Positions 43,285-51,674 of a stretch of DNA of 64,000 bases are shown here, piece by piece. A program made the translations under genes and the position numbers. Under the pieces are notes generated by a model. It did no database searches, was not told the origin of the DNA, and saw nothing but the letters and a program-made list of their open reading frames with translations. Position 1 is the stretch's first letter, and every line of letters begins with the position of its first letter. The stretch spans positions 1 to 64,000 of the forward strand of contig JAFRZE010000068.1 in assembly GCA_017442735.1 (NCBI GenBank). The letters run 5' to 3'. This DNA is from Bacillota bacterium. GTDB taxonomy: Bacteria > Bacillota > Clostridia > Lachnospirales > Bianqueaceae.

Positions 43285-44736
43285 ATGTACAAAACCGAAT
43301 GTTTCAAAGCTGATCAGTTCAAGCCGGCCCGCTTCGAATCCGAAGGCAGTATCAAGCTGAACGGCAAGACGATCCCCTACCGGACCGTCTCCGAAGATAC
43401 CGTTTTCTACACCTCGGACGGCAAACCGATCGCTACGATCTTTTCCTATTCCTATTTCCGCAGCGACGTAAAGGATACCGCGTCCCGTCCGGTCATCTTC
43501 GGATACAACGGCGGCCCCGGCTCCTCTTCCATGTATGTGCATGCCGGCTTCCTCGGCACCCGCCGCATCGTCTACGGCGAGCCTGACCGGCCCACCGCGC
43601 TGCCACCCTATGAAGTGATCGACAATCCGAACTGCCTGATCGACATTGCGGACATCGTGCTTGTTGACCCGGTGGCCACCGGCTACGGCGCACTTCTGGA
43701 TGACGAAAAAGGCAAGGAGTTCTTCGGCATCGAACAGGACGCGGAAGCTTTTCTGACCTTCGTCGAGCAGTGGCTGCATCGCCACAACCGCTGGCTCAGC
43801 CCCAAGTATCTCGTCGGTGAAAGTTATGGCTGCACCCGCAGCGCCATCGCGGCCGGCATCGCTTCCACCCGCGGCAAGGAACGCAGCTACGGTATCGCTT
43901 TCGATGGTATCGTCATGATCGGAAATACCGTTTCCGTCGGCAAGTACTTCGGCCGTGAGGTTCCCGTGGACTCAGCCGTGATCTGCTTCCCCACCTATGC
44001 TGCTGTGAACTGGTACCACAACCATCCCACGGATCAGAGTCTGGAAGACTTCGTGAAAGAAGCCAAGGCTTTTGCGGACAAGGATTATCTTCTGGCTCTC
44101 TATCAGGGCGAGGCGCTGCAGGGCAAAGAGCGTGAGCGCATCATCAAAAAACTCATGTATTATACCGGCGTTTCCCGCGAATACCTGGAGGAGCGCGGCC
44201 TCAAGATAGACTCGCCCACCTTCCGTCAGGAAGTCGCGAAAGAAAAAGGGTACGCGGTCGCCCGTTTCGACGGACGAATCACGCGTCCCTTCTATACCCC
44301 GCAGAAAGTGGAAGAGAAAGTCGGTCTCTGGGATGACGCCTCTTCCGACCGCTACGGCGCCTACTACTATGGCGCGCTGACCGGCGACCTGCTGCCCAGA
44401 CTGGGCGTCAAGCTAGATCGGCAGTATGTCTCCTCCGCCGGCGTCATCCGTGACTGGAACCGCGAAGAGACGATGGGCACCACCGCCGAACAGCTTCGCA
44501 ACGCCATGTGCCGCACCCCGGGCATGCGTACGTTCTTCGCGAACGGCTGGTTCGACGGCGCGACCGACTGCGGCCACATTTTCTATACGCTGACCCACGC
44601 CGGCCTGCCCATGGACCGCATCACCTTCAAGGGCTATCCCTCCGGCCATATGATCTATATCGGCGAAGAGAATATCAAAGCCCTCTGTGACGACATCCGC
44701 TGCTTCATCCAGGGCGGCATGCCGGGCAAAGAATAA
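43285..44736 (+). CDS. Serine carboxypeptidase-like S10 family peptidase
   Basis: A 483-residue S10 peptidase. YNGGPGSSSMYVH forms the oxyanion site, GESYGCTRSA carries the nucleophile Ser (about 182), the Asp is in NGWFDGATDC and the His in GYPSGHMIY. No signal peptide is seen, so it probably trims peptides in the cytosol. Single gene with its own promoter and terminator; AGGAGG-like site TCGGAGGTAATCTC. Confidence 0.92.
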   Translation: MYKTECFKADQFKPARFESEGSIKLNGKTIPYRTVSEDTVFYTSDGKPIATIFSYSYFRSDVKDTASRPVIFGYNGGPGSSSMYVHAGFLGTRRIVYGEPDRPTALPPYEVIDNPNCLIDIADIVLVDPVATGYGALLDDEKGKEFFGIEQDAEAFLTFVEQWLHRHNRWLSPKYLVGESYGCTRSAIAAGIASTRGKERSYGIAFDGIVMIGNTVSVGKYFGREVPVDSAVICFPTYAAVNWYHNHPTDQSLEDFVKEAKAFADKDYLLALYQGEALQGKERERIIKKLMYYTGVSREYLEERGLKIDSPTFRQEVAKEKGYAVARFDGRITRPFYTPQKVEEKVGLWDDASSDRYGAYYYGALTGDLLPRLGVKLDRQYVSSAGVIRDWNREETMGTTAEQLRNAMCRTPGMRTFFANGWFDGATDCGHIFYTLTHAGLPMDRITFKGYPSGHMIYIGEENIKALCDDIRCFIQGGMPGKE

Positions 44737-44756
44737 GAATTATATTCGCTTTTTCT

Positions 44757-44793
44757 GAATCCGCCCCGACTCGTTGGGGCGGATTCTTCTTTT
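44757..44793 (+). terminator. Terminator of the S10 peptidase gene
   Basis: gaatccgcccc (44757-44767) pairs perfectly with ggggcggattc (44776-44786) over an 8-nt loop, followed by TTCTTTT. Confidence 0.9.
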
Positions 44794-45120
44794 CGTCCGA
44801 TCTCACCCATCTCATTGGGGCGAAACATTCTTTTTTACGACCTGCCGCCCAGAGCTTTTTCTGATTTTTGGGCGGCGCATCAATTTAACGAGCTATCTTT
44901 CCTAAATCCTGGGCGGGAAATGCTTTCTGACCGTTATCTTATCCAGAAATTTCATTGAATGGAAGACCTGTCTGGGCGAGATGATTTCTTGACAGACTAT
45001 CTTTTCCAATTCCTGGAAAAGATAGTTCGTCCGGCTGATATCTTGTCCAGAAATCGCAGGGATTCTTGGGCGGTGAGTCTCTTACAAAAGACAAACGCCC
45101 CAAAAGACTCATAAAGCGCC
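44776..45120. repeat. Degenerate 41-nt repeat array in the S10 peptidase-rpiB gap
   Basis: The 463-nt gap (44737-45199) has no gene. GGGCG-type cores occur at 44776, 44817, 44870, 44911, 44974 and 45068, and TATCTTnTCC-type cores at 44894, 44935, 44998 and 45039. Several intervals are exactly 41 nt (44776-44817, 44870-44911, 44894-44935, 44998-45039). A perfect 13-bp hairpin lies at 44996-45026 with loop attcc. This looks like a decayed tandem array rather than coding sequence. Confidence 0.65.
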
Positions 45121-45144
45121 TTTTACACAAAGGCACGCCTTCTG

Positions 45145-45182
45145 AGCATGGAAAAGGCCGCAGCTTTTTTGCTGCAGCCTTT
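45145..45182 (-). terminator. Terminator of rpiB
   Basis: aaaggccgcagc (45153-45164) pairs with gctgcagccttt (45171-45182) with one wobble pair; TTTTCC follows on the minus strand. It lies 18 nt after the rpiB stop. Confidence 0.85.
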
Positions 45183-45199
45183 GGTGTTTACTATGGTTT

Positions 45200-45664
45200 T
45201 TATTCTTTCGCTGCCTGTAAATCCTGAGTATCCTGTATTTCCATGATCATCCCAACGCGGACCGCGTGGCGGCCGCCTTCGAACTCCGCTCCGAGCCATT
45301 CGTCCACGATCATCTTGGCCATTTCGATACCGATGACCCGTGCGCCGAACGCGATGACATTCGAATTGTTGTGCTGCTTGGAAAGTTTCGCGGAATAGGG
45401 CTCCGAACAGATGCAGCAGCGGATCCCGTCGATCTTGTTCGCCGCGATGCCGATCCCCACACCGGTCCCGCAAATCAATATACCACCGTCGACCTCGCCG
45501 GAGGCGACCAGCTTTCCTACTTTATAGGCCGAGATCGCGTAACTGTAGGATTCGGATTTGTCCGTCCCTACATTGATCACTTCGATCCCTTTGGCTTCCA
45601 GATATGCTTTGATGGTGTTTTTCATCTCGACCGCGACATGGTCGTTTCCGATCGCAAGCTTCAT
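45200..45664 (-). CDS. rpiB: Ribose 5-phosphate isomerase B
   Basis: A 154-residue RpiB/LacAB-family isomerase. GNDHVAVEMK (substrate Asp/His), ICGTGVGIGIAANK with the catalytic Cys about 65, and SKQHNNSNVIAFG are present. It interconverts ribose and ribulose 5-phosphate; some members act on allose or galactose 6-phosphate. Single gene with promoter (45695-45723) and terminator. GGAGCGAGGAG precedes the start. Confidence 0.93.
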   Translation of the reverse strand: MKLAIGNDHVAVEMKNTIKAYLEAKGIEVINVGTDKSESYSYAISAYKVGKLVASGEVDGGILICGTGVGIGIAANKIDGIRCCICSEPYSAKLSKQHNNSNVIAFGARVIGIEMAKMIVDEWLGAEFEGGRHAVRVGMIMEIQDTQDLQAAKE

Positions 45665-45694
45665 TTCTCCTCGCTCCTTTTCCGGTTTGCCTAT

Positions 45695-45723
45695 ATCATA
45701 TCACCGTCGTCTTCTAAAAACAA
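45695..45723 (-). promoter_or_regulatory. Promoter of rpiB
   Basis: Minus-strand TTGTTT (45718-45723), 17-nt spacer and TATGAT (45695-45700). The box lies just downstream of the next upstream gene's stop area (45736). Confidence 0.6.
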
Positions 45724-45735
45724 TCGGATTTCGGC

Positions 45736-46293
45736 TTATAGGTTCTGATAGAAACTTTCTGTTTTCTTCTCGTGTTTAACAAATGCCCAGAATTTATCGC
45801 CGCCGCTTATGACCGCCAGATCGGTGTCCGGTTCCAGTTTAAAATAATTGACATAACCGCTGTATCCGAACATTTCCTCTCTGCCATCCAGTATCCAGCC
45901 GCCTTCCGCTTTCTGTTCCGTTACCCACAGGATATGTGCGATCCTGCACTCGAGATCCTGTGGCAGAAGCATCTTAAGCTGCGTCGCGTAGTGCTCTTCT
46001 CTGGCTTTTTTAAATGTCCGGTCATCCAGGATGAAATAAGATATCGGCACCGCGCCACAGGCGACGATCAGTGCGCCGCATCCGATCCCCGCATAAAGCC
46101 ATGGGTGACTGTTCACTAAATCCCGAAAAAGATAGCCCCACAGGAAAATAACCAGCCCGGTGACAGCCGGAAGGATCAGCGCCTTTCCCAAAGAACACCA
46201 ATGTGTTTTGATCGCCTTGTATGGATTAAACATAACAAGCTCCGGGTTCTCCAGAAGGATGTTCCTTTCTTCCGGCGTTAGTTTTCTTGACAT
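45736..46293 (-). CDS. Two-helix membrane protein, function unknown
   Basis: A 185-residue protein with two predicted membrane helices (about 37-57 and 66-88) and a charged C-terminal domain of about 95 residues (AREEHYATQLKMLLPQD, then YVNYFKLEPDTDLAVISGG). No family is recognised. It lies 19 nt downstream of the GyrI-type regulator in the same direction and may be its target or partner. Confidence 0.72.
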   Translation of the reverse strand: MSRKLTPEERNILLENPELVMFNPYKAIKTHWCSLGKALILPAVTGLVIFLWGYLFRDLVNSHPWLYAGIGCGALIVACGAVPISYFILDDRTFKKAREEHYATQLKMLLPQDLECRIAHILWVTEQKAEGGWILDGREEMFGYSGYVNYFKLEPDTDLAVISGGDKFWAFVKHEKKTESFYQNL

Positions 46294-46312
46294 GATAGGT
46301 CTTCTCTCACCT

Positions 46313-46981
46313 CTACTTATACGCTATATAAACATCCATACTCTCGCCGTCTGTTTCGAAGCATGGTATCACTTCATTTCCTACCCGTTCCAGGCCGTTG
46401 GTTCTCATGAAATCGTTCAATGTATGATAAGCCCCCGGTATTGTAACAAACGGATTATCAAATGGTTTGTCTATATGGATTGCCACGTATTTATGCGCGG
46501 GCTGTTCTTTTATTTCGTGCCCGGCAGGTGTGATGCCATCCGGAAGTATTAACGCGGCCGTATATCCATGCATAGCAAAGACATTCACCTGTTCTTGCGA
46601 AAGACTGGGAAAATCCCATCCGATCACTTTCGGGTTATCGATGCCGTTTTCTTCTGCTATTTTATACATGCGGTTGATCGCATCACTTTCCGGATCGGTA
46701 CTGATCACTGTATGCTCTATGTAACGGAATCCGGTGACTTCTTCTACGCGCAGGTTTGTGTATGCGTCACTGCGTTTGTCCATCTCTTCTCTGAACAGAT
46801 TATCCAAAGAGCAGTTAAAAACTTTACATATTTCAAGTGCCTTATCCATTTCCGGATTCGCCGCATCCATTTCCCATTTTGAGATAGTCTGCCGGCTTAC
46901 ACCAAGTTTTTCCGCTAATGTCTCCTGTGTCATATTCCTGCTAAGCTGGCGTAAATACTGAAGGTTTTTTCCAAAACTCAT
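46313..46981 (-). CDS. XRE-type regulator with GyrI-like effector domain
   Basis: A 222-residue regulator. An XRE helix-turn-helix (about 5-60, TQETLAEKLGVSRQTISKWE) is joined to a GyrI/SOUL-like small-molecule binding domain (about 75-222, ending GESMDVYIAYK). The start at 46981 has AAGGAG at 7 nt, and the ATG at 47038 is less likely. Such fusions often control export or detoxification genes. It is the first gene before the two-helix protein. Confidence 0.88.
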   Translation of the reverse strand: MSFGKNLQYLRQLSRNMTQETLAEKLGVSRQTISKWEMDAANPEMDKALEICKVFNCSLDNLFREEMDKRSDAYTNLRVEEVTGFRYIEHTVISTDPESDAINRMYKIAEENGIDNPKVIGWDFPSLSQEQVNVFAMHGYTAALILPDGITPAGHEIKEQPAHKYVAIHIDKPFDNPFVTIPGAYHTLNDFMRTNGLERVGNEVIPCFETDGESMDVYIAYK

Positions 46982-47133
46982 ACCTCTTCTCCTTTTCATC
47001 CATATCTGCTGATTTACATTCTCTGCACCGCGTTGCAAATATAGATTACCAGATCAATATAAGTATCTCCACCAACCAGCAAGTGCTTTTTCTGTGCTTT
47101 GCGCAACTATAAGTTGCGTGCTATGTTTCTTCG

Positions 47134-47541
47134 TCAGCACAGAGGTTCTTTATCAAACCCGTCACTGCACAGAAGTTCCAGGGCTCTTGCGTAGTTTTCT
47201 TCCTTTATAAGGATATAATCCGTGTTATATGTCGACAGGGCAAATATCCCTATGCCCGCATCTGCCAGTTTTTTCGAGATCTTTGCCAGTATGCCTGTCA
47301 GAGAAAAGTCCAGCTGCCCACAGATCCGAAAAGCCCTCCAGCCATCTTCTCTGGAAAAAGCGTTCTCCGGCACCAGCGCTGTTGGACAGACCAATGATTT
47401 TTCCTCATCGGTGCAGCCGGTGAAAACAAAAGGCTGTTCAGGATCGATTCCAGAATAATCGGATACCTTGCACACAGAAAGCCGGACATCGAGGGGCTCG
47501 ATCCGCAGGGTATACATGTCTGGTATCAAACTTTCCTTCAC
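47134..47541 (-). CDS. ACT-domain protein
   Basis: A 135-residue protein with two ACT-like units like CASTOR/aspartokinase regulatory domains. The second half reads LDFSLTGILAKISKKLADAG and FALSTYNTDYILIKEE, the typical ACT strand pattern. It probably binds an amino acid as a sensor. The start lies 1 nt from the stop of the M3 peptidase gene upstream; ribosome binding bases lie inside that gene. Confidence 0.82.
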   Translation of the reverse strand: MKESLIPDMYTLRIEPLDVRLSVCKVSDYSGIDPEQPFVFTGCTDEEKSLVCPTALVPENAFSREDGWRAFRICGQLDFSLTGILAKISKKLADAGIGIFALSTYNTDYILIKEENYARALELLCSDGFDKEPLC

Positions 47542-47542
47542 T

Positions 47543-49474
47543 TCATTCGCCTCGTCGCTCGGCGATCACTTTGCCCATATTCCAGAGATCGATCGCCTTC
47601 TTCGCGGCCTGCCGCTTGGATGCGGGATCCTGATACTGGACAAAAGCCGTCGTGGATCCGCAATGGCCGCAAACTACGTACAGACACCAGTCGCCTTCGG
47701 TCTCCAGATACGCGCAGTCTTCATGGCAGACACGGCAGGGCAAAAGCTCGGCGAGTAGCTCAGGATCATCCTCCGGCTCCGGCGCGGATATCTCTGCGTA
47801 TCCTAATTCTTCCACGATGCCGGCGATACATTTTTTGACGGCACCGGGTTTGACCGGGATCGACAGATTCGCGTAGGTAAGCAGGTCGAAATATCCTTTG
47901 CTTCCGCCCGCTTTGCACAGATTCAGGTAATCCGTCCAGGCGGCCGCACGGTCTTTCTTCGCCTTGGTAAAGAACTCGAAAGCGCCCATGATCGCCATCG
48001 CATATTCAATATAATAGAAGGGATAGAGGAAAACGTGCTGTTTCTGCATCCAGAAACCGCCCTCCTCAAGAAACTCGTTTCCATCGTAGGAACGCCAGGG
48101 CATGTAGGTCTTTTCGATCTCATGCCAGACGGCACGCCGCTCTTTCGCGCTCATCGTGGGATTCTGGAAAACCTTTTCCTGGAACTCGTCAACGCTCACG
48201 AGATACGGCACGTTGGAAAGGCCGCCAGCCAGATGGGCGTAGCGGTATTTGTCCGCGTCTTCCCCGAAGAACAGCTCCATCCAGGGGTAGGTCCAGTATT
48301 CCATAGCCATGGAGTGGATCTCCGCCACCTCCGCGCCGGAATGGCACTGCTCCATGAGCGGCAGCGTGCGATAGGCAGTAAAGCCCTGGAACGCGTGGCC
48401 CGCTTCGTGGGTCAGGACGTCCACGTCGGCGCTGGTGCCGTTGAAATTCGAGAAAATGAAGGGCATTTTGATACTCGGGAGCGACGTGCAATAACCACCG
48501 CCCTGCTTGCCCGGCTTGGTCTCGAGATCAAACATCTCATCCTCGACCATCCGGTCGAAAAAGCGGCCGGTCTCGGGCGACAGTTCGCGGTACATCTTCT
48601 GTGCCGCCGCGACCAGTTCCTCTCGTGTCCCGCGGGGAACAGCATTACCTTCCGGATAGGCCAGGAACTCATCGTAATACTGCAGCTTGTCAATACCCAG
48701 GTTTTTCCGCTGCTGTTCGAAGATCTTCGCCGCGATCGGCGTGATCTCGTCCCTCACCTGTTTACGGAATGCCTGCGCGTCCTTTAAATCATAGTCGAAC
48801 CGGCCTCTCTCCAGGTAGGCCATCTCGACATAATCCTTGAACCCGAGCTTTTTCGCGCTGTCACAGCGGACCACGATCATCTCGTCGTAGATCCGGTCCA
48901 GCTCCGGCGCGATCTTTTCGTACAGGCCCGCCCAGGCTTCGAAGGCCGCTTTGCGGACCGCGCGATCCGTGCTTTCCATGTATTTCAGAAGCCCGTAGAA
49001 GTTGCATTCTTCCCCATGGAACCGGACGCTGGCGCCGGCGGTCACTTTCGCGTACTGCGTCCTGAGCTCCGATTCCTTCACGCGGTTCGGGATGATCTCC
49101 TCACTCTGCAGACGCTGCTGCGCTTTCAGCCGGTTGACGCCGGTCGGTCCGAATTCCGCGACAAAATCATCGAGATATGGCGATTCGAGCAGCGCTTTGC
49201 CCGCCTCTTTCTCCAGTAGGCCGAGTTTCGGCATCTCGCTGTGCAGGTATTTCATCTCCGCTTCATAGAACTCGTCCCGGGTATCGATGGTGTTGCGAAT
49301 GCTCGCAATGCTCATCTGCGTCCTGAGCTCTGCACGCGGCTTTTCGCGCGCGATATAGGCTTCCCGCAGTTCTTCGTAGCTTTTCGCGTTTCTCAGTTTT
49401 TCGGTAAATGCTTTGACCTCTTTCGCCGCAGCCGCCATGTCCGGCCTGGTATAGGGCATATCCTTGAACTTCAT
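47543..49474 (-). CDS. M3-family oligoendopeptidase with C-terminal Lar-like zinc ribbon
   Basis: A 643-residue zinc peptidase. THEAGHAF holds the two zinc His (about 356 and 360), and the third ligand Glu lies in SGAEVAEIHSM. It is close in layout to the second M3 peptidase at 59904-61607. It differs by about 70 extra C-terminal residues with four Cys (PCRVCHEDC and VVCGHCGSTT) and a RQAAKKAIDLWN end that resembles the Lar/restriction-alleviation zinc ribbon. The start at 49474 has AGGAGG; the ATG at 49612 would add residues unlike the paralog. Confidence 0.9.
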   Translation of the reverse strand: MKFKDMPYTRPDMAAAAKEVKAFTEKLRNAKSYEELREAYIAREKPRAELRTQMSIASIRNTIDTRDEFYEAEMKYLHSEMPKLGLLEKEAGKALLESPYLDDFVAEFGPTGVNRLKAQQRLQSEEIIPNRVKESELRTQYAKVTAGASVRFHGEECNFYGLLKYMESTDRAVRKAAFEAWAGLYEKIAPELDRIYDEMIVVRCDSAKKLGFKDYVEMAYLERGRFDYDLKDAQAFRKQVRDEITPIAAKIFEQQRKNLGIDKLQYYDEFLAYPEGNAVPRGTREELVAAAQKMYRELSPETGRFFDRMVEDEMFDLETKPGKQGGGYCTSLPSIKMPFIFSNFNGTSADVDVLTHEAGHAFQGFTAYRTLPLMEQCHSGAEVAEIHSMAMEYWTYPWMELFFGEDADKYRYAHLAGGLSNVPYLVSVDEFQEKVFQNPTMSAKERRAVWHEIEKTYMPWRSYDGNEFLEEGGFWMQKQHVFLYPFYYIEYAMAIMGAFEFFTKAKKDRAAAWTDYLNLCKAGGSKGYFDLLTYANLSIPVKPGAVKKCIAGIVEELGYAEISAPEPEDDPELLAELLPCRVCHEDCAYLETEGDWCLYVVCGHCGSTTAFVQYQDPASKRQAAKKAIDLWNMGKVIAERRGE

Positions 49475-49500
49475 GTGATTCGTCCTCCTATCTTGTTTGG

Positions 49501-49556
49501 GAACCGCGCAGCGGTTCAGACAGGGGCTCAGGATTGCAGCCACTGAATGCCCCTGT
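49501..49556 (-). other. Structured 5' leader of the M3 peptidase gene
   Basis: Two hairpins precede the start: acaggggc (49520-49527) with gcccctgt (49549-49556), extended by tcag/ctga, and gaaccgc-gca-gcggttc (49501-49517). They lie between the promoter and the ribosome binding site. No known riboswitch is recognised. Confidence 0.5.
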
Positions 49557-49583
49557 TTCACTCCTGTTTTTATGCATGCTATG

Positions 49584-49612
49584 ATTATAGCTGATGCAAA
49601 TTCATGTTGCAA
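49584..49612 (-). promoter_or_regulatory. Promoter of the M3 peptidase/ACT gene pair
   Basis: Minus-strand TTGCAA (49607-49612), 17-nt spacer and TATAAT (49584-49589). A plus-strand TATAAT at 49641-49646 probably serves the divergent DUF554 gene. Confidence 0.65.
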
Positions 49613-49678
49613 GCCTCTGGTAATTTCCCGGCGTTCCTTGTATAATGATTGTCATCAAATCAACAGGACGAGGAAAAA

Positions 49679-50401
49679 ATGATCGGACTTGGCACACTCA
49701 TCAATACCGGCGCGATTATCGTCGGTGGCCTTCTGGGCATGCTGATCGGAAGAGCCTTGAAGGAAAAAATACAGGACGGACTCATCAAAGCCTGCGGCGT
49801 CGCGACGATGTTCATTTCCATCGCCGGCGCACTGGAAGGTATGCTCGAACTGACAGACGGTCAGCTGGTCAGCGGAAAAGGTCTGATGATCGTGCTCTGC
49901 CTGACGATCGGTACACTCATCGGTGAACTGATCGATCTGGAAGACGGCTTCGAGCGCTTTGGTGAATGGCTCAAGAAAAAGACCGGAAATGCCAAAGACG
50001 CCCGTTTCGTAGATGCTTTTGTCACCACTTCCCTGACGGTCTGTATCGGCGCCATGGCAATTGTCGGCTCGATCCAGGATGGCCTCCTGGGCGATTATTC
50101 CACCCTAGCCATCAAGGCTGTACTGGACTTCATCATATTGATCGTGCTTGCCTCTTCCCTGGGAAAAGGCAGTATCTTCTCCGCGATCCCGGTTTTCGTG
50201 ATCCAGGGCGGCATGACGCTTCTTGCCAGGTTCATTTCTCCGATATTCTCGGACAGCGCAATCTCGAATATCTCGATGATCGGTTCCATTCTGATCTTCT
50301 GTGTAGGTATCAATCTCGTCTGGGGAAAGAAAGTTCGTGTCGCGAACATGCTGCCCGCGCTTGTTTTGGCTGTTGTTTTCGCTTTTCTGCCCTGGTTCTA
50401 A
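49679..50401 (+). CDS. DUF554 integral membrane protein
   Basis: A 240-residue membrane protein with about seven helices. GTLINTGAIIVGGLLGMLIG at the N-terminus and CIGAMAIVGSIQDGL in the middle are typical of DUF554 (YdfK type). Function unknown. The start at 49679 has GAGG at 5 nt; CorA follows 17 nt later. Confidence 0.88.
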   Translation: MIGLGTLINTGAIIVGGLLGMLIGRALKEKIQDGLIKACGVATMFISIAGALEGMLELTDGQLVSGKGLMIVLCLTIGTLIGELIDLEDGFERFGEWLKKKTGNAKDARFVDAFVTTSLTVCIGAMAIVGSIQDGLLGDYSTLAIKAVLDFIILIVLASSLGKGSIFSAIPVFVIQGGMTLLARFISPIFSDSAISNISMIGSILIFCVGINLVWGKKVRVANMLPALVLAVVFAFLPWF

Positions 50402-50418
50402 ATACAAGGAGGAGTTAT

Positions 50419-51336
50419 ATGCGCTTTTTTCTGATCAAAGATACACTGATCCCCTGCGAGAAGGAGGATATCTCCACTCGGACGGCGCCCTATGTCGCGG
50501 TTTTGACATTTGAAGAATGGAAGGTGAGCAGCGCGCTTTTCGACATGGTCATTGATCTGGAGATCCAGACCACCGACCAGCGTGAAACAAAAGCGGTCGT
50601 AAACTATGACTCCCTGACCGGCTGTTTCTCGATCCCGGATCGTGAAAAGATCAGCGCCCGGCACTTCTTTTCCTTCGCGCTGGATGAAAAAGGGATCGTG
50701 CTGATCGACGACACGGGCTACGCGCTGATGCAGATCGAAGCCATTCAGCGTTCAAAAAAATGGCGGATGCCTTCGCTGGAGCGATTCCTTTATGATTTCC
50801 TCGAGATGATTATCGGAAAGGATCTGGCGCTGCTGGAAAAGATGGAACACCAGCTGAATCATACCGAAGAAGAGATCCTTCGCTCAAAGGGCGAAGATTT
50901 CCCCACCGAACTCAACCAGATCCGCGGCGATCTGATCGACCTGCGCGTCCACTATGAGCAGCTGATCGACTTCGGTCAGGAACTGGAAGAGAACGAAAAC
51001 GGTTTCTTCCAGGCTGAAAATCTGCGCTTCTTCCGGCTGTTCACCGAACGGGTCATCCGCCTGCAGGATACCGTTTCCTCTCTTAGAGACTATGTCGTGC
51101 AGCTGCGGGATCTGGTGCAGTCCGAACTGGATGTTCATCAGAACAAGATCATGACGCTGCTGACCGTGGTAACATCGATCTTCCTGCCGCTGACGCTCAT
51201 CGCGGGATGGTATGGCATGAACTTCCGCTATATGCCGGAGCTGAACTGGAAAGCCTCCTATCCGGTGGTGATCCTTATATCGATCCTGATCGTGGTCGTG
51301 TGCCTGGTCTGGTTCAAAAAGAAAAAGTGGTTATAG
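50419..51336 (+). CDS. corA: CorA-like magnesium/divalent cation transporter
   Basis: A 305-residue protein with a large cytosolic domain, a long helix and two C-terminal membrane helices. The signature is YGMNFRYMPEL (GMN motif) at the pore mouth, and the end KKKKWL is basic. It should move Mg2+ or related ions. The start at 50419 has AAGGAGGAG at 7 nt. Probably co-transcribed with the DUF554 gene. Confidence 0.92.
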   Translation: MRFFLIKDTLIPCEKEDISTRTAPYVAVLTFEEWKVSSALFDMVIDLEIQTTDQRETKAVVNYDSLTGCFSIPDREKISARHFFSFALDEKGIVLIDDTGYALMQIEAIQRSKKWRMPSLERFLYDFLEMIIGKDLALLEKMEHQLNHTEEEILRSKGEDFPTELNQIRGDLIDLRVHYEQLIDFGQELEENENGFFQAENLRFFRLFTERVIRLQDTVSSLRDYVVQLRDLVQSELDVHQNKIMTLLTVVTSIFLPLTLIAGWYGMNFRYMPELNWKASYPVVILISILIVVVCLVWFKKKKWL

Positions 51337-51407
51337 AAAGCGCTGCTTCGCAGCGCTGCGAGACGGCCTTTGGCCGCTCGAACGGCACGGCGTTTTCACC
51401 GGCCTGC

Positions 51408-51435
51408 TTGACAAAACGGCCGATTCGTTTATAAT
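51408..51435 (+). promoter_or_regulatory. Promoter of the thiT transcript
   Basis: TTGACA (51408-51413), 16-nt spacer and TATAAT (51430-51435), 28 nt before the riboswitch. Confidence 0.78.
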
Positions 51436-51462
51436 TTATATCGCACAGAATTCTGGGCAAAA

Positions 51463-51559
51463 ACAGGGGTGCCTTCGGGCTGAGATGCCACGCTCCCGGT
51501 CAGTTTGACCGGTCACGGCAAACCCTCGAACCTGATATGGATCATACCAGCGTAGGGAG
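51463..51559 (+). ncRNA. TPP riboswitch (THI element)
   Basis: The conserved blocks CAGGGGTGCC, GGCTGAGATG, CCCTCGAACCTGAT and CCAGCGTAGGGAG are all present, with a variable P3 stem in between. It senses thiamine pyrophosphate. The downstream intrinsic terminator (51591-51630) gives a transcriptional off switch. Its target is thiT. Confidence 0.96.
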
Positions 51560-51590
51560 TTTTTTCAGAATCATATATACTGATCAAACG

Positions 51591-51630
51591 GTTTTCGCAT
51601 GGGGGATCCTGTGCGAAAACTTTTTTATTT
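51591..51630 (+). terminator. Riboswitch expression-platform terminator
   Basis: gttttcgca (51591-51599) pairs with tgcgaaaac (51612-51620), followed by TTTTTT. It lies between the TPP aptamer and thiT. Confidence 0.88.
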
Positions 51631-51674
51631 GAGCCGGCCTCATTTGCGCGCGGGCCGGCGGAAAAGGAGAATCT

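Noticed and set aside
44939-45136. 65-residue minus-strand frame in the rpiB upstream gap
   Set aside because: It lies across the degenerate 41-nt array and hairpin, with no ribosome binding site or family.
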